A DNA stretch of 64,000 bases from Tritonibacter litoralis. Its GTDB lineage: Bacteria; Pseudomonadota; Alphaproteobacteria; Rhodobacterales; Rhodobacteraceae. Where the stretch lies: assembly GCF_009496005.1 (NCBI RefSeq), contig NZ_WIBF01000001.1, forward strand, positions 744,001-808,000, given 5' to 3'. This document shows, in pieces, positions 26,246 through 36,345 of the stretch. The notes under the pieces were generated by a model. It was not told the DNA's origin and ran no database searches. It saw only the letters and a list, made by a program, of their open reading frames with translations. Both the position numbers and the translations under genes were made by a program. Position 1 is the first letter of the stretch; each line of letters starts with the position of its first letter.

Positions 26246-27283
26246 TCAGCCTCCGGTCGTCCAGCGGGCGAATGCCCCCCAGAACCAATCGAAACGTGCA
26301 GCAAAGGCGACAAAAACCACCCAGAACAGCGAGAACGGCAGGAAGACTTTCCAACCCAGACGCATCAGCTGGTCATAGCGGTAGCGCGGTGTGATCGCTT
26401 TCACCATTGCAAAGAGGAAGAAGAAGAACGCCATCTTGGCCACCATCCACAACGCGCCATCCGGCAGGAAGGGGATCGGGGACAGCCAGCCGCCAAAGAA
26501 CAGAAGCGACGTCAGCGCGCACATCAGGAAGATGGCGATATATTCGCCGGCCATGAACAACAGGAACGGCGTCGAGGAATATTCCACCTGATAGCCCGCA
26601 ACCAGTTCGGATTCCGCTTCGGGCAGGTCAAACGGCGGGCGGTTGGTTTCCGCCAGGCAGGAGATAAAGAACAGGAAGACCATCGGGAAATGCGGCAGCC
26701 AGTACCAGTTGAACAGTCCAGCTGAGCCATCCTGTGCGCGGACGATGTCGCCAAAGTTCATCGAGCCGGTGGAGATAATCACACCGATAATGATCAGACC
26801 AATCGAGACCTCGTAAGAAATCATCTGCGCGGCAGAGCGCAGGCTGCCCAGGAAGGGGTATTTCGAGTTCGAGGCCCAGCCGCCCATGATCACGCCGTAA
26901 ACCTCAAGCGAGGAGACCGCGAAGACATAAAGGATGGCCACGTTGATGTCCGAAAGAACCCAATTGTCCGAGAAGGGGATCACCGCCCAGGCGATCATCG
27001 CCAGAACAAAGGAGGCCATCGGTGCCAGCATAAACACGGTGCGGTCAGCACCGGCCGGGATCACGACTTCCTTGACCACATATTTGAGCGCATCCGCGAT
27101 GGTCTGCAGCAAGCCATAGGCGCCCACAACATTGGGGCCCCGGCGCATCTGCACCGCCGCCCAGATCTTGCGGTCGCCATAAACCAGAAACAGAAGCGAG
27201 ATCATGACAAAGGCAACCACCGCAAGGGTTTGCGCCACAATCAGAACAGCGATGCCGCCTGGGGTGTTAAAGAAATCAGCCAT
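26246..27283 (-). CDS. nuoH: NADH-quinone oxidoreductase subunit H
   Basis: A 345-residue membrane subunit (ND1 homologue) with eight or nine helices, forming the quinone-entry chamber with NuoB and NuoD. The conserved loops [39 protein letters not shown] and [15 protein letters not shown] are intact. It lies 6 bases after the accessory lipoprotein gene and 1 base before nuoI. Confidence 0.97.
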   Translation of the reverse strand: MADFFNTPGGIAVLIVAQTLAVVAFVMISLLFLVYGDRKIWAAVQMRRGPNVVGAYGLLQTIADALKYVVKEVVIPAGADRTVFMLAPMASFVLAMIAWAVIPFSDNWVLSDINVAILYVFAVSSLEVYGVIMGGWASNSKYPFLGSLRSAAQMISYEVSIGLIIIGVIISTGSMNFGDIVRAQDGSAGLFNWYWLPHFPMVFLFFISCLAETNRPPFDLPEAESELVAGYQVEYSSTPFLLFMAGEYIAIFLMCALTSLLFFGGWLSPIPFLPDGALWMVAKMAFFFFLFAMVKAITPRYRYDQLMRLGWKVFLPFSLFWVVFVAFAARFDWFWGAFARWTTGG

Positions 27284-27289
27284 TGGTCC

Positions 27290-27670
27290 TCACACCGTGG
27301 GTATTCCGTTAGCCTCGCATTGTGCGACCACGACTTCGGCGTCGATGGTGCGCAACCCGCGCGGGAGAGAGGGGGAGATGGTATAGACCGCATCCGCGCT
27401 CCAGATACCACCCTGTTGTTTCAAATTTGTGCGCAGATGGCGGGCAAAGCCGTAGCCGCGGATCAGCGCGTATTGCGCTGCTGCACATTCCGCATACATG
27501 TCTACATCAGCGGCGTGGCGTGCGCCCGTCATCTGAACATTAAACTGCACCAGATCCCCGTTCAGCAGACGCGTCTCCACACCCCGGTAGCCGGGGGTGA
27601 ACTCAGCCTGACGGCCTGCTTCTGCGCAGCCCGCCAAAGCGAGAAGGGATATGATGCTGGCGCGGATCAC
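27290..27670 (-). CDS. Small lipoprotein of unknown function in the nuo operon
   Basis: A 126-residue protein with a lipoprotein signal: [19 protein letters not shown], with the lipobox LAGC and Cys15 as the likely lipidated residue. The mature part is a compact periplasmic domain containing [19 protein letters not shown] and ending [16 protein letters not shown], with three further Cys. I do not recognise the family. It overlaps nuoG by 4 bases and precedes nuoH by 6, so it is firmly cotranscribed and coupled. Being extracytoplasmic, it is more likely an accessory or assembly factor than a redox subunit. Confidence 0.8.
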   Translation of the reverse strand: MIRASIISLLALAGCAEAGRQAEFTPGYRGVETRLLNGDLVQFNVQMTGARHAADVDMYAECAAAQYALIRGYGFARHLRTNLKQQGGIWSADAVYTISPSLPRGLRTIDAEVVVAQCEANGIPTV

Positions 27671-29697
27671 TCGGCTGCCATCGCCTGGGTGTTCAACGCT
27701 TTGGCCTGAGCCGAGAGCTCTGCCATCAGGGTCGAGGCCCGGGCAATCGGATTGGTCAGATAGAAATCGCGGATTGCAGGCAGGAAATCCGCCTTGCCCA
27801 TTTTCTCAACCGGCAGCGCCTCGCCTTCGTTTTCAACCACTTCGTCGACTTTGGCGAGATGGGGAACTTCGGCAATCAGCGCGCTGCGCAGCTGGGCCAG
27901 ACTGTCAAACGGCAGCTTTGCGTCCAGTTCCGCAGAGAGCGCCCGCAGGATGGCCCAGTTTTCCTTGGCCTCGCCCGGTGCGAAACCGGCCCGCATGGCC
28001 AGCTGGGGGCGACCTTCGGTGTTTACAAACAGGCCGTTTTCTTCGGTATAGGCAGCGCCCGGCAGGATCACATCGGCGCGCATGGCTCCGCGGTCCCCAT
28101 GGGATCCCTGGTAGATGACAAACGCACCGCCTTGGTCGCGGGGGTCAATTTCGACCTCATCCGCGCCGAGATTATAGATGACCTCGACACCATCCACCGC
28201 AGCGGCCAAGCCGCCTTCGGTGACGGCGCCGATATCCATCGCACCGACGCGGCTGGCGGCGGTGTGCAGCACCATGAGTTTGGAGTTCGTGTCAGCCGCC
28301 AGTTTCTGAGCAGCTGCCAGAACCGCGAGACCGTCCGCCTCTTGCAGAGCGCCCTGCCCTACGATGACAACCGATGGGGCGTCTTTGACCGCACCATAGT
28401 CTTTGTCCAGGAGCCCTTCGAGCGCCGCACGGTCGGTGCCGACATGGGCGTATTCATAAGTCAGATCCGCCGCCGGGCCAACCAGCCCGACTTGTGCACC
28501 GTTGAGCCATGCTTTGCGGATGCGCGCGTTCAGCACCGGAGCCTCGTTACGGGGGTTGGTGCCGATCAGCTGGATGAACTTTGCGTCGTCGATATCTTCG
28601 ACGGTCGCGTTGCCAACATAGCCCGCGCGGTTGCCGATGGGCAGACGCGCATTATCGGTGCGGCATTCAACCGTGCCACCCAGACCTTCGATCAGCTGTT
28701 TCAGGGCAAAGGCCGCCTCAACCGAGACCAGATCCCCCACTAGACCTGCAATTTTCTTGCCCTTGACGTTTTCAGCAACGGCCGCAAGCGCTTCGGGCCA
28801 TGTGGCGGGTTTCAGCTTGCCGTCGACGCGCACATAGGGGCGGTCTAGACGCTGGCGGCGCAGGCCGTCCCAGACAAAGCGGGTCTTGTCCGAGATCCAC
28901 TCTTCGTTCACGCCGTCGTGGTTGCGCGGCAGAATGCGCATGACTTCGCGCCCTTTGGTGTCCACGCGGATGTTTGACCCCAACGCGTCCATCACGTCGA
29001 TGGTTTCCGTTTTGGTCAACTCCCACGGGCGGGCAGTAAAGGCGTAAGGTTTCGACGTCAGCGCACCAACCGGGCAGAGGTCAATGATGTTGCCCTGAAG
29101 GTTCGAGTTCAGCGTCTGGTTCAGATAGGATGTGATCTCGGCATCTTCGCCGCGACCGGTCTGGCCCATCTGGGTGATGCCAGCAACTTCGGTTGTGAAA
29201 CGCACGCAGCGGGTGCAGCTGATGCAGCGGGTCATGGTTGTGGCCACCAGTGGCCCGAGATCCAGATCGTCGCTGGCGCGTTTGTGTTCCTTGAAACGCG
29301 AACCGGCCATGCCATAGGCCATCGCCTGGTCCTGCAGATCACATTCGCCGCCCTGGTCGCAGATCGGGCAATCCAGCGGGTGGTTGATCAGGAGGAACTC
29401 CATCACCCCTTCACGGGCCTTTTTGACCATGGGAGAGTTGGTTTTCACGCGAGGCGCCTGACCTTCGGGGCCGGGGCGCAGGTCTTTGACCTGCATCGCA
29501 CAAGAAGCCGCGGGTTTGGGCGGGCCGCCGACAACCTCGACCAAGCACATCCGACAGTTGCCCGCAATCGACAGGCGTTCGTGGTAGCAGAAGCGCGGGA
29601 TTTCGACACCCGCCTCTTCGCATGCCTGGATCAGGGTCAGCGCCCCATCCACCTCAATCTCGGTTCCGTCAATGTTGATCTTGCGGAGGTCAGACAT
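27667..29697 (-). CDS. nuoG: NADH-quinone oxidoreductase subunit G
   Basis: The large 676-residue iron-sulfur subunit of the NADH-dehydrogenase module. Visible ligands: the binuclear cluster N1b C37, C48, C51, C66; cluster N5 H106, C110, C113, C119; and cluster N4 C158, C161, C164, C208. The rest is a molybdopterin-oxidoreductase-like domain without the cofactor. The extra N7 cluster Cys motif of E. coli-type NuoG is not apparent, as in mitochondrial and Paracoccus-type proteins. It follows a DUF5333-like gene by 3 bases and overlaps the downstream lipoprotein gene. Confidence 0.96.
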   Translation of the reverse strand: MSDLRKINIDGTEIEVDGALTLIQACEEAGVEIPRFCYHERLSIAGNCRMCLVEVVGGPPKPAASCAMQVKDLRPGPEGQAPRVKTNSPMVKKAREGVMEFLLINHPLDCPICDQGGECDLQDQAMAYGMAGSRFKEHKRASDDLDLGPLVATTMTRCISCTRCVRFTTEVAGITQMGQTGRGEDAEITSYLNQTLNSNLQGNIIDLCPVGALTSKPYAFTARPWELTKTETIDVMDALGSNIRVDTKGREVMRILPRNHDGVNEEWISDKTRFVWDGLRRQRLDRPYVRVDGKLKPATWPEALAAVAENVKGKKIAGLVGDLVSVEAAFALKQLIEGLGGTVECRTDNARLPIGNRAGYVGNATVEDIDDAKFIQLIGTNPRNEAPVLNARIRKAWLNGAQVGLVGPAADLTYEYAHVGTDRAALEGLLDKDYGAVKDAPSVVIVGQGALQEADGLAVLAAAQKLAADTNSKLMVLHTAASRVGAMDIGAVTEGGLAAAVDGVEVIYNLGADEVEIDPRDQGGAFVIYQGSHGDRGAMRADVILPGAAYTEENGLFVNTEGRPQLAMRAGFAPGEAKENWAILRALSAELDAKLPFDSLAQLRSALIAEVPHLAKVDEVVENEGEALPVEKMGKADFLPAIRDFYLTNPIARASTLMAELSAQAKALNTQAMAAE

Positions 29698-29700
29698 GGT

Positions 29701-30108
29701 CTATTTCGCCCTCAGTAAAACGCCGATCGCGCTGTTGTTCTTGATCTCTGCGCGACCATACGCACAGAACGTTTCCGGTTTGTCATACGACACGCCATTT
29801 TGTGCCAAGAGCCGCTCACCCTTGGCGCGCATCCGCGCTTTTTCGGATTTGGAGTCCACATAGGCGCGGATTTCCTTGTCCGAGTAACCCAATTCATTGG
29901 CCCGCGCCTTAAGGCGACGCAACTCACCCAAACCCTTCATGTAGCGGGGGCCAATGCTGTCGCAGTGATCCGCGACCTCTTTGGCGACGGCGACCGCAAA
30001 CAGCGGGTTTTCAATTTCAGCCACATCCCGCAGAGAAGGGCGTGCGGAGGCGATCTGGGGAGTCAGAACTGCAACGGCGGCGGCCAGCAGCACAGAAAAA
30101 ATACGCAT
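29701..30108 (-). CDS. Exported DUF5333-like protein in the nuo operon
   Basis: A 135-residue protein starting MRIFSVLLAAAVAVLTPQ with a Sec signal peptide likely cut after IASA. The mature part is helical and charged (DVAEIENPLFAVAVAKEVAD, RRLKARANELGYSDKEIRAYVDS) and holds two Cys, in DHCDSIG and ETFCAYG, that could form a disulfide. It matches my memory of DUF5333, a family confined mainly to Rhodobacteraceae and often found beside nuoG. CAAGGAGATTCCC precedes the ATG at 30108. It ends 3 bases before nuoG. Function unknown; likely periplasmic. Confidence 0.8.
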   Translation of the reverse strand: MRIFSVLLAAAVAVLTPQIASARPSLRDVAEIENPLFAVAVAKEVADHCDSIGPRYMKGLGELRRLKARANELGYSDKEIRAYVDSKSEKARMRAKGERLLAQNGVSYDKPETFCAYGRAEIKNNSAIGVLLRAK

Positions 30109-30206
30109 GGGAATCTCCTTGAATTTGGAAACTCCACAGGTTTGAAACTGTGAACCGTTATTCAATAACGGCTGGCCCAAAACGCCAGGATATGCCGCAA
30201 ATCCGC

Positions 30207-30566
30207 TCACGCGTCGCACATCCCCTGGTAGACGGCATCGCCCCCATCCAGACGCAGGTCCTGTTCCTCGTCCATCGGGTCAATCGGCCACAGGATGTCA
30301 GAGCTGCCGTAATTTTCGATGCAATAGGTGGTGGCCTCATGGACGACGGCCAGACGCGCACCCTTGGGAGAGCGCAGCGCGTCTTTGACGACAATCTGGA
30401 AATCAGCCAGCGTGGCTTTTTTGTTGAGCGCCTTGGCGGAGGTTTTGAACGGAACACCGTCGTAGCGCACGCGTTTGTCGCGCGATGTGACGCTGCCGCA
30501 ACTCGCCAGAACAAATGCCGCGCACAGCAGCCCTGCTCCGATCCGATATGTGCCAAGTCGTGCCAT
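30207..30566 (-). CDS. Small lipoprotein of unknown function between nuoF and DUF5333-like gene
   Basis: A 119-residue protein with a lipoprotein signal: MARLGTYRIGAGLLCAAFVL then ASCGSV, where Cys23 would be lipidated. The mature part includes RVRYDGVPFKTSAKALNKK and DFQIVVKDALRSPKGA, then ATTYCIENYGSSDILWPIDP. That resembles small periplasmic lipoproteins of roseobacters, but I do not know a function. GGGACGAGAG precedes the ATG at 30566. It lies 59 bases after nuoF and 98 bases before the next gene, so it is in the operon but not overlapping its neighbours. Confidence 0.75.
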   Translation of the reverse strand: MARLGTYRIGAGLLCAAFVLASCGSVTSRDKRVRYDGVPFKTSAKALNKKATLADFQIVVKDALRSPKGARLAVVHEATTYCIENYGSSDILWPIDPMDEEQDLRLDGGDAVYQGMCDA

Positions 30567-30625
30567 TCTGACTCTCGTCCCTTTTCGTCCCATTCGGGGG
30601 CCCCGGTGAACCCCGCCCTGTGTCG

Positions 30626-31924
30626 TTATTCTGCGGCCATCGCGCCCATGCGGCCGGTTTTCTGTGCCTTGATGCGGTCTTCGATCTCTTCGCGGAAGTT
30701 CTTGATCAGACCCTGGATCGGCCAAGCCGCCGCATCGCCAAGCGCGCAAATGGTGTGGCCCTCGACTTGTTTGGTGACATCCCACAGCATGTCGATCTCT
30801 TCCAGTTCCGCCTCGCCCTTCACCAGACGATCCATCACGCGGTACATCCAACCGGTGCCTTCGCGGCATGGGGTGCACTGGCCACAGCTTTCGTGTTTGT
30901 AGAAATAGCTGAGGCGCGCGATGGCTTTGATGATGTCGGTCTGCTTGTCCATGACGATGACCGCAGCAGTGCCCAGGCCCGAGCCCAGTTCGCCGCGCAG
31001 GTAGTCGAAATCCATGATCGCATCGCGCATGTTCTCGCCGCGCACACACGGCACCGACGAGCCGCCGGGGATCACAGCAAGCAGGTTGTCCCAGCCGCCG
31101 CGGATTCCGCCGCAGTGTTTTTCGATCAGCTCCTCAAAGGAGATCGACATGGCCTCTTCAACAACACAAGGGTTGTTCACATGACCCGAGATCGCAAAGA
31201 GTTTGGTGCCCGCGTTGTTGGGACGGCCAAAGCCTGAGAACCATTCCGCGCCACGGCGCAGGATGGTGGGCACAACAGCGATGGATTCCACGTTGTTCAC
31301 TGTGGTCGGGCAACCATACAGACCCGCACCCGCCGGGAACGGCGGCTTCATGCGCGGCATGCCTTTTTTACCTTCAAGGCTTTCGATCAGCGCTGTCTCT
31401 TCGCCGCAGATATAAGCGCCCGCCCCGTGGTGCAGGAAGACGTCAAAATCCCAGCCAGAGCCAGCTGCGTTTTTGCCCAGAAGACCGGCGTCATAGGCCT
31501 CATCAATGGCAGCCTGCAGCGCTTCGCGTTCGCGGATGTATTCGCCACGCAGGTAGATATAGCAGGTATGCGCGTTCATCGCGAAGGAGGCGATCAGCGC
31601 GCCTTCGATCAGCGTGTGCGGATCATGGCGCATGATCTCACGGTCTTTACAGGTGCCAGGTTCGGATTCATCCGCATTGATCACCAGATAGGCCGGGCGA
31701 CCATCGCTTTCCTTGGGCATAAAGGACCATTTCAGACCGGTGGGGAAACCCGCACCACCACGCCCACGCAGACCGGAGTCCTTCATGGTCTGGATGATCC
31801 AATCGCGGCCCTTTTCGATCAGGCCAGCGGTGCCGTCCCAATGGCCACGGGACTGCGCGCCGTTGAGCGTGCGTTCGTGCATACCGTACAGGTTGGTAAA
31901 GATCCGGTCCTGGTCCTTCAGCAT
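30626..31924 (-). CDS. nuoF: NADH-quinone oxidoreductase subunit F
   Basis: The 432-residue flavin subunit that oxidises NADH. The FMN/NADH site is [10 protein letters not shown] at residues 54-63, with [19 protein letters not shown] further on. The tetranuclear cluster N3 ligands are C347, C350, C353 and C393. The start [14 protein letters not shown] is normal for the alphaproteobacterial type. It is separated from nuoE by a small membrane-protein gene. Confidence 0.97.
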   Translation of the reverse strand: MLKDQDRIFTNLYGMHERTLNGAQSRGHWDGTAGLIEKGRDWIIQTMKDSGLRGRGGAGFPTGLKWSFMPKESDGRPAYLVINADESEPGTCKDREIMRHDPHTLIEGALIASFAMNAHTCYIYLRGEYIREREALQAAIDEAYDAGLLGKNAAGSGWDFDVFLHHGAGAYICGEETALIESLEGKKGMPRMKPPFPAGAGLYGCPTTVNNVESIAVVPTILRRGAEWFSGFGRPNNAGTKLFAISGHVNNPCVVEEAMSISFEELIEKHCGGIRGGWDNLLAVIPGGSSVPCVRGENMRDAIMDFDYLRGELGSGLGTAAVIVMDKQTDIIKAIARLSYFYKHESCGQCTPCREGTGWMYRVMDRLVKGEAELEEIDMLWDVTKQVEGHTICALGDAAAWPIQGLIKNFREEIEDRIKAQKTGRMGAMAAE

Positions 31925-31949
31925 GTCTGCCTACCTTTGGTTCTTTCGT

Positions 31950-32171
31950 TCACTGGCCCTGACGCATGCGCCAGAGTTGAAAAATATTGACCACTGCATA
32001 GATCAATCCCGCAAGCGCTGCGAAATCAAAAAGCAAAGCGTAATTCCCCGGCAGCCCCAGCGCGGGGCCCACAAAGAGCGACAGGATCAGCCAGAGGCAA
32101 ATGGTGGCCGCGATCACAATCGCGATGTGCCGTCCCTTTGCTGCGATGGCCTGTTCTGTGTCTTTGTCCAA
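31950..32171 (-). CDS. Small membrane protein, DUF5337-like, in the nuo operon
   Basis: A 73-residue protein with a cytosolic N-terminus (MDKDTEQAIAAKGRHI) and two membrane segments, about residues 17-37 (AIVIAATICLWLILSLF) and 44-64 (YALLFDFAALAGLIYAVV), ending QLWRMRQGQ. The size and position between nuoE and nuoF fit DUF5337, a Rhodobacteraceae family as far as I recall. It lies 25 bases before nuoF and 55 after nuoE. It could be a supernumerary membrane subunit or an assembly factor; the function is unknown. Confidence 0.75.
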   Translation of the reverse strand: MDKDTEQAIAAKGRHIAIVIAATICLWLILSLFVGPALGLPGNYALLFDFAALAGLIYAVVNIFQLWRMRQGQ

Positions 32172-32226
32172 GCTTTGATCGTCCTATGTCGTGGTGCCCT
32201 GCCCCATCGAGATGGGACACAGCGGT

Positions 32227-33363
32227 TTAGTCGTCGTAAATGCCGTCTTTCTTGGCCTTTTTAGCAAACTCGGTCTCTTCCCCGGCTGCCAGTTTTTTGG
32301 CCTGTTCAATCCAGCCGTCGCGTTCGATGCGGCCTTTGAATTTCAGGCGGCTGTCCACCCATGCGACCTCAGCGTCGGTCCAGGCGGCGACCTGATCAAA
32401 GTGGAAAAAGCCCAGTTCATTCAGGGTCTCTTCCAGCTTGGGGCCAACGCCTTTCAACAGCTTGAGATCATCTGCCTTGCCATCGCGCGCAGCCTTCAGC
32501 GTTTCGGGTTCTTTTTCAGCAACGGACGCCTCGGCCTTGGGTTCTGGCTTAGCGGCGGCCTTCTTGGCCTCTGCCGCTTGTTTCACCGCAGGTTTCGGCG
32601 CCTCTGGCGCTTTGGGTGTCGGGGCTGCCGCCGCGCGGCCAGCCACAACGCCGTCCTTGCCAACCCATGGGGTCAACAGGGGCACTTCGTCGCCCTGAAT
32701 GCGTTTGACGCCGTCTTTGACATCCATCTGCAACTGCACCGACGCGTTATACTGCGTCTTGCCGCTGTCATATTCTGTGAGCGAGGTCAGGCCGGATTTC
32801 GGCTCGGCCGCGTAACGGCCGTTTTGCGGACCCGGTGCCACCAGCTTGCCTGCGGCCAGATCGTCCAGCATCTGAGCAAAGCCCTCGGCGGTCAGATCCT
32901 CGTAGTAGTCCTTGCCGATCTGGGCCATCGGTGCGTTGGTGCACGCGCCCAGGCATTCGACCTCTTCCCAGGTGAATTTGCCATCTTCCGACAGGGTATA
33001 GGGCTTGGGCGCGATCTTTTCCTTGCACACTGCGATCAGATCTTCGGCGCCGCAGATCATGCAGGAGGTGGTGCCGCAGATCTGCACATGCGCAACAGAC
33101 CCCGTGGGCTGCAGTTGGAACATGAAATAGAAAGAGGCCACTTCCAGCACGCGGATATAGGCCATCCCCAGCATATCGGCGATATATTCGATGGCGGGTT
33201 TAGACACCCAGCCCTCTTGTTCCTGTGCGCGCCACAACAGCGGGATCACAGCCGAGGCCTGGCGACCTTCGGGGTATTTGGTGACCTGAGCCTCGGCCCA
33301 GGTTTGGTTGTCCGGGGTAAACGCAAAGCTTGCGGGTTGTTCAGAGTGCAGACGGCGCAGCAT
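32227..33363 (-). CDS. nuoE: NADH-quinone oxidoreductase subunit E with C-terminal helix-hairpin-helix extension
   Basis: The N-terminal part is the 24-kDa thioredoxin-like subunit, with binuclear cluster N1a ligands C96, C101, C137 and C141 (CGTTSCMIC and CLGAC). The usual protein ends near residue 240. Here it continues with an Ala/Lys/Pro-rich linker (about 241-298) and a C-terminal domain (about 299-365) beginning [21 protein letters not shown], a helix-hairpin-helix-like GVGP motif of the type also found in some DNA-binding and ribosomal-associated proteins. The total is 378 residues. Such extended forms occur in related bacteria, but the domain's job in complex I is unclear. The start shares one base with the nuoD stop (TAATG). 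Confidence 0.95.
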   Translation of the reverse strand: MLRRLHSEQPASFAFTPDNQTWAEAQVTKYPEGRQASAVIPLLWRAQEQEGWVSKPAIEYIADMLGMAYIRVLEVASFYFMFQLQPTGSVAHVQICGTTSCMICGAEDLIAVCKEKIAPKPYTLSEDGKFTWEEVECLGACTNAPMAQIGKDYYEDLTAEGFAQMLDDLAAGKLVAPGPQNGRYAAEPKSGLTSLTEYDSGKTQYNASVQLQMDVKDGVKRIQGDEVPLLTPWVGKDGVVAGRAAAAPTPKAPEAPKPAVKQAAEAKKAAAKPEPKAEASVAEKEPETLKAARDGKADDLKLLKGVGPKLEETLNELGFFHFDQVAAWTDAEVAWVDSRLKFKGRIERDGWIEQAKKLAAGEETEFAKKAKKDGIYDD

Positions 33364-34589
33364 TAGCGGTCGATCTCCCCAAATACGATATCCATGGTGC
33401 CGATGATAGCTGCAACGTCGGCCAGCTGGTGACCTTTGGCAACGTGGTCCATCGCCTGCAGATGCGGGAAGCCCGGTGCGCGCAGTTTGGCGCGGTAGGG
33501 TTTGTTGGTGCCATCCGCCACCAGATAGACGCCGAACTCGCCCTTGGGCGCTTCAACGGCGGCGTAGACTTCGCCAGCGGGGACGTGGAACCCTTCGGTA
33601 TAGAGCTTGAAGTGGTGGATCAGGCTCTCCATCGACGTCTTCATATCGCCACGTTTCGGCGGGGTCAGCTTACCACGGGCCAGCACGTCGCCGGTGGCCT
33701 CGCGCAGCTTGTGGATCGCCTGACGGATGATCGACAGGGATTGGCGCATCTCTTCCATACGGCAGAGGTAGCGGTCAAAACAGTCGCCGTTCTTGCCAAC
33801 CGGGATCTGGAAATCAAACTCGTCATAGCATTCATAAGGCTGCGCACGACGCAGGTCCCATGGCAGGCCAGAGCCGCGCACCATCACGCCGGAGAAACCG
33901 TATTTCTGGATCTCATCCTCAGTGATCACGCCGATGTCGCAGTTACGCTGTTTGAAGATCCGGTTTTCGGTCAAGAGCCCGTCGATGTCATCGAGCACTT
34001 TGGGAAATTCAATCGCCCATTCCTCGATATCGTCGAGCAGCTCGTCCGGCAGATCCTGGTGGACACCACCAGGGCGGAAGTAGGCGGCGTGCAGACGCGC
34101 GCCACAGGCACGTTCGTAAAACACCATCAGCTTCTCACGCTCTTCGAAGCCCCACAGCGGCGGGGTCAGCGCGCCCACGTCCATCGCCTGGGTGGTCACG
34201 TTCAGAAGGTGGTTCAGGATACGGCCAATTTCCGAGTACAGCACCCGGATCAGCGAGCCACGGCGGGGCACTTCCACGCCGCACAGTTTCTCAATCGCCA
34301 GACACCATGCATGTTCCTGGTTCATCGGCGCCACATAGTCGAGGCGGTCGAAATACGGCAGGTTCTGCAGGTAGGTGCGGCTTTCCATCAGCTTTTCGGT
34401 GCCGCGGTGCAAGAGGCCAACGTGCGGGTCGCAGCGTTCCACGATTTCACCGTCCAGTTCCAGAACCAGACGCAAAACACCGTGCGCCGCAGGGTGTTGC
34501 GGGCCGAAGTTGATGTTAAAGTTACGGATTTTCTGTTCGCCGCTCAGGGCGTCCACGCTGCCGTCGTCAAACTTGGAGCCGTCCATCAT
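33363..34589 (-). CDS. nuoD: NADH-quinone oxidoreductase subunit D
   Basis: The 49-kDa subunit, 408 residues, related to NiFe-hydrogenase large subunits without the metal site. The quinone head-group residues are H36 ([10 protein letters not shown]) and Y85 ([10 protein letters not shown]), equivalent to His38 and Tyr87 of Thermus Nqo4. The conserved C-terminus ends IVFGEIDR. NuoC and NuoD are separate, as in alphaproteobacteria and mitochondria, not fused as in E. coli. The start overlaps nuoC by 4 bases. Confidence 0.97.
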   Translation of the reverse strand: MMDGSKFDDGSVDALSGEQKIRNFNINFGPQHPAAHGVLRLVLELDGEIVERCDPHVGLLHRGTEKLMESRTYLQNLPYFDRLDYVAPMNQEHAWCLAIEKLCGVEVPRRGSLIRVLYSEIGRILNHLLNVTTQAMDVGALTPPLWGFEEREKLMVFYERACGARLHAAYFRPGGVHQDLPDELLDDIEEWAIEFPKVLDDIDGLLTENRIFKQRNCDIGVITEDEIQKYGFSGVMVRGSGLPWDLRRAQPYECYDEFDFQIPVGKNGDCFDRYLCRMEEMRQSLSIIRQAIHKLREATGDVLARGKLTPPKRGDMKTSMESLIHHFKLYTEGFHVPAGEVYAAVEAPKGEFGVYLVADGTNKPYRAKLRAPGFPHLQAMDHVAKGHQLADVAAIIGTMDIVFGEIDR

Positions 34590-35194
34590 TTCGCCTCCCC
34601 CTCTTTCTCGTCACCCGGAAGGATATATTCAGCACCTTCCCATGGGCTCATGAAATCAAATTGACGGTATTCCTGCACCAATTTCACCGGTTCATAGACG
34701 ACGCGTTTCTGCGCCTCGTCATAGCGGACCTCGGTGTAACCGGTGGTTGGGAAATCCTTGCGCAGCGGGTGGCCGCGGAAGCCATAGTCGGTCAACAGAC
34801 GACGCAGGTCCGGGTGGCCGGTGAAGAGAATGCCGAACATGTCAAACACCTCACGCTCGAACCAATTGGCCGAGGGGTGGACGTTGACAATCGACGGGAT
34901 CATCTCGTCTTCGCGCAAGGAAACACGCAGGCGGATGCGCTGGTTTTGGTACATCGACAGGAAGTGGTAGACCACGTCAAAGCGTTTGGCGCGTTCAGGG
35001 TAGTCCACAGCGGTGATGTCCACCAGGGTCGAGAATTTGCAGGCCGGATCGGACAGCAGAAACTCCACCAGGCCGACGATATTGGTCGGCTTGACGTTGA
35101 TGTTCAGCTCATCATGGGTGACGTCCCAATCCAGCACACAGTCAGACCGTTTGGCTTCGATCTGGGCGCCAAGCTCATTCAGTGCTTCAGTCAT
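34586..35194 (-). CDS. nuoC: NADH-quinone oxidoreductase subunit C
   Basis: The 30-kDa connecting-arm subunit, 202 residues. The family signature is [20 protein letters not shown] followed by [18 protein letters not shown]. It has no cofactor and holds NuoD in place. A TGGAG site precedes the ATG at 35194, and the stop overlaps the nuoD start (ATGA). It follows nuoB by 24 bases. Confidence 0.96.
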   Translation of the reverse strand: MTEALNELGAQIEAKRSDCVLDWDVTHDELNINVKPTNIVGLVEFLLSDPACKFSTLVDITAVDYPERAKRFDVVYHFLSMYQNQRIRLRVSLREDEMIPSIVNVHPSANWFEREVFDMFGILFTGHPDLRRLLTDYGFRGHPLRKDFPTTGYTEVRYDEAQKRVVYEPVKLVQEYRQFDFMSPWEGAEYILPGDEKEGEAK

Positions 35195-35218
35195 TTTGCT
35201 TACTCCACCAAAATCCGA

Positions 35219-35743
35219 TCAACGCACCAAAGTGCCGGTGCGGCGGATCTTCCGCTGCAGCTGCATCAGACCATAAAGCAGCGCCTCAGCTGTCGGAGGG
35301 CAGCCTGGCACATAGATATCAACGGGAACCACACGGTCGCAGCCACGTACAACCGAATAGGAATAGTGGTAATAGCCGCCGCCGTTTGCACAGGACCCCA
35401 TCGAGATCACATAGCGCGGTTCGGGCATCTGGTCGTAAACCTTGCGCAGCGCTGGAGCCATTTTATTGGTCAGCGTGCCCGCAACGATCATCACATCAGA
35501 CTGGCGCGGGGAGGCGCGGGGCGCGATGCCAAAGCGTTCACAGTCGTAACGCGGCATCGCCACATGCATCATCTCAACGGCGCAACAGGCCAGACCAAAG
35601 GTCATCCAGTGCAGGGACCCGGTGCGGGCCCAGTTGATGATGTCTTCGGAGGAGGTCAAAAGGAAGCCTTTGTCCTGCAACTCGCTGTTTAGGGCCTGGG
35701 TGACAACTTCTTTGTCGACGCCTGCGGTATTGGCTCCGGTCAT
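35219..35743 (-). CDS. nuoB: NADH-quinone oxidoreductase subunit B
   Basis: The PSST/20-kDa subunit, 174 residues, carrying cluster N2, the last electron carrier before quinone. Ligands are C53 and C54 ([10 protein letters not shown]), C118 (GSCANGGG) and C148 (VPGCPP). Starts at 35752 and 35743 are both open; 35743 gives MTGANTAG, the usual N-terminus, and shares one base with the nuoA stop (TGATG), so it was chosen. Confidence 0.96.
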   Translation of the reverse strand: MTGANTAGVDKEVVTQALNSELQDKGFLLTSSEDIINWARTGSLHWMTFGLACCAVEMMHVAMPRYDCERFGIAPRASPRQSDVMIVAGTLTNKMAPALRKVYDQMPEPRYVISMGSCANGGGYYHYSYSVVRGCDRVVPVDIYVPGCPPTAEALLYGLMQLQRKIRRTGTLVR

Positions 35744-36108
35744 CACTCCCATTCCAGGGCTCCCTTCTTCCACTCATAGGCAAAGCCGATGGTCAAAACG
35801 CCCAGGAACACCATCATGGACCAGAAACCGACATCGCTGATGTCCTTGAACCCCACGGCCCAGGGAAACAGAAACGCAATTTCGAGATCGAAGATAATAA
35901 ACAGAATGGACACCAGATAAAATCGAACGTCGAATTTCATACGGGCGTCGTCGAATGCGTTGAAACCACATTCATATGCACTGACCTTTTCGGGATCTGG
36001 ATTGCGAACAGCGAGCACAACCGCTGCTAGAATAAGAACAATTCCAAGCCCGACCGCAATGGCCAGAAACACGAGGATCGGGAGGTACTCCCGCAACATC
36101 TCTTCCAC
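35743..36108 (-). CDS. nuoA: NADH-quinone oxidoreductase subunit A, GTG start
   Basis: The ND3 homologue, 121 residues with three membrane helices, and the first gene of the complex I operon. The conserved loop [12 protein letters not shown] is present, as is the [12 protein letters not shown] motif. The best start is GTG at 36108 (reading [12 protein letters not shown]): AAAGGAG at 36115-36121 is 6 bases upstream. An ATG at 36099 would be too far from this site, and an ATG at 36129 lies upstream of it. nuoA overlaps nuoB by one base. Confidence 0.93.
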   Translation of the reverse strand: MEEMLREYLPILVFLAIAVGLGIVLILAAVVLAVRNPDPEKVSAYECGFNAFDDARMKFDVRFYLVSILFIIFDLEIAFLFPWAVGFKDISDVGFWSMMVFLGVLTIGFAYEWKKGALEWE

Positions 36109-36114
36109 GAGTGG

Positions 36115-36121
36115 CTCCTTT
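36115..36121 (-). promoter_or_regulatory. Ribosome-binding site that decides the nuoA start
   Basis: On the minus strand AAAGGAG is followed by CCACTC and then GTG at 36108. The spacing of 6 supports the GTG start over the neighbouring ATG codons. Confidence 0.7.
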
Positions 36122-36172
36122 CCGTGCACGCAGTTTCTTGCGCACCGTCAATTGGCGAGTTGACTTGGGCTG

Positions 36173-36201
36173 TGTCTACTCCCCTGCCACATGAGCGTCA
36201 A
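36173..36201 (-). promoter_or_regulatory. Candidate promoter of the nuo operon
   Basis: On the minus strand TTGACG (36201-36196) is followed after 17 bp by TAGACA (36178-36173), about 65 bp before the nuoA GTG. The -35 is good and the -10 is weak. A second TTGACG lies at about 36153-36148 nearer the gene but has no evident -10. Confidence 0.35.
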
Positions 36202-36345
36202 CCAACGCATGGTTAATAGCTAACCGTTCCTTTAAAGGCGCGGCACAGATACACCGGTTTTGAAAATTCAGAGTGTTTCTATTGGGTTAAGAGCTGCGGG
36301 TCGTGAAATTTACCCACAAGGAAAAACAGGAAAATTTTCAATGCC

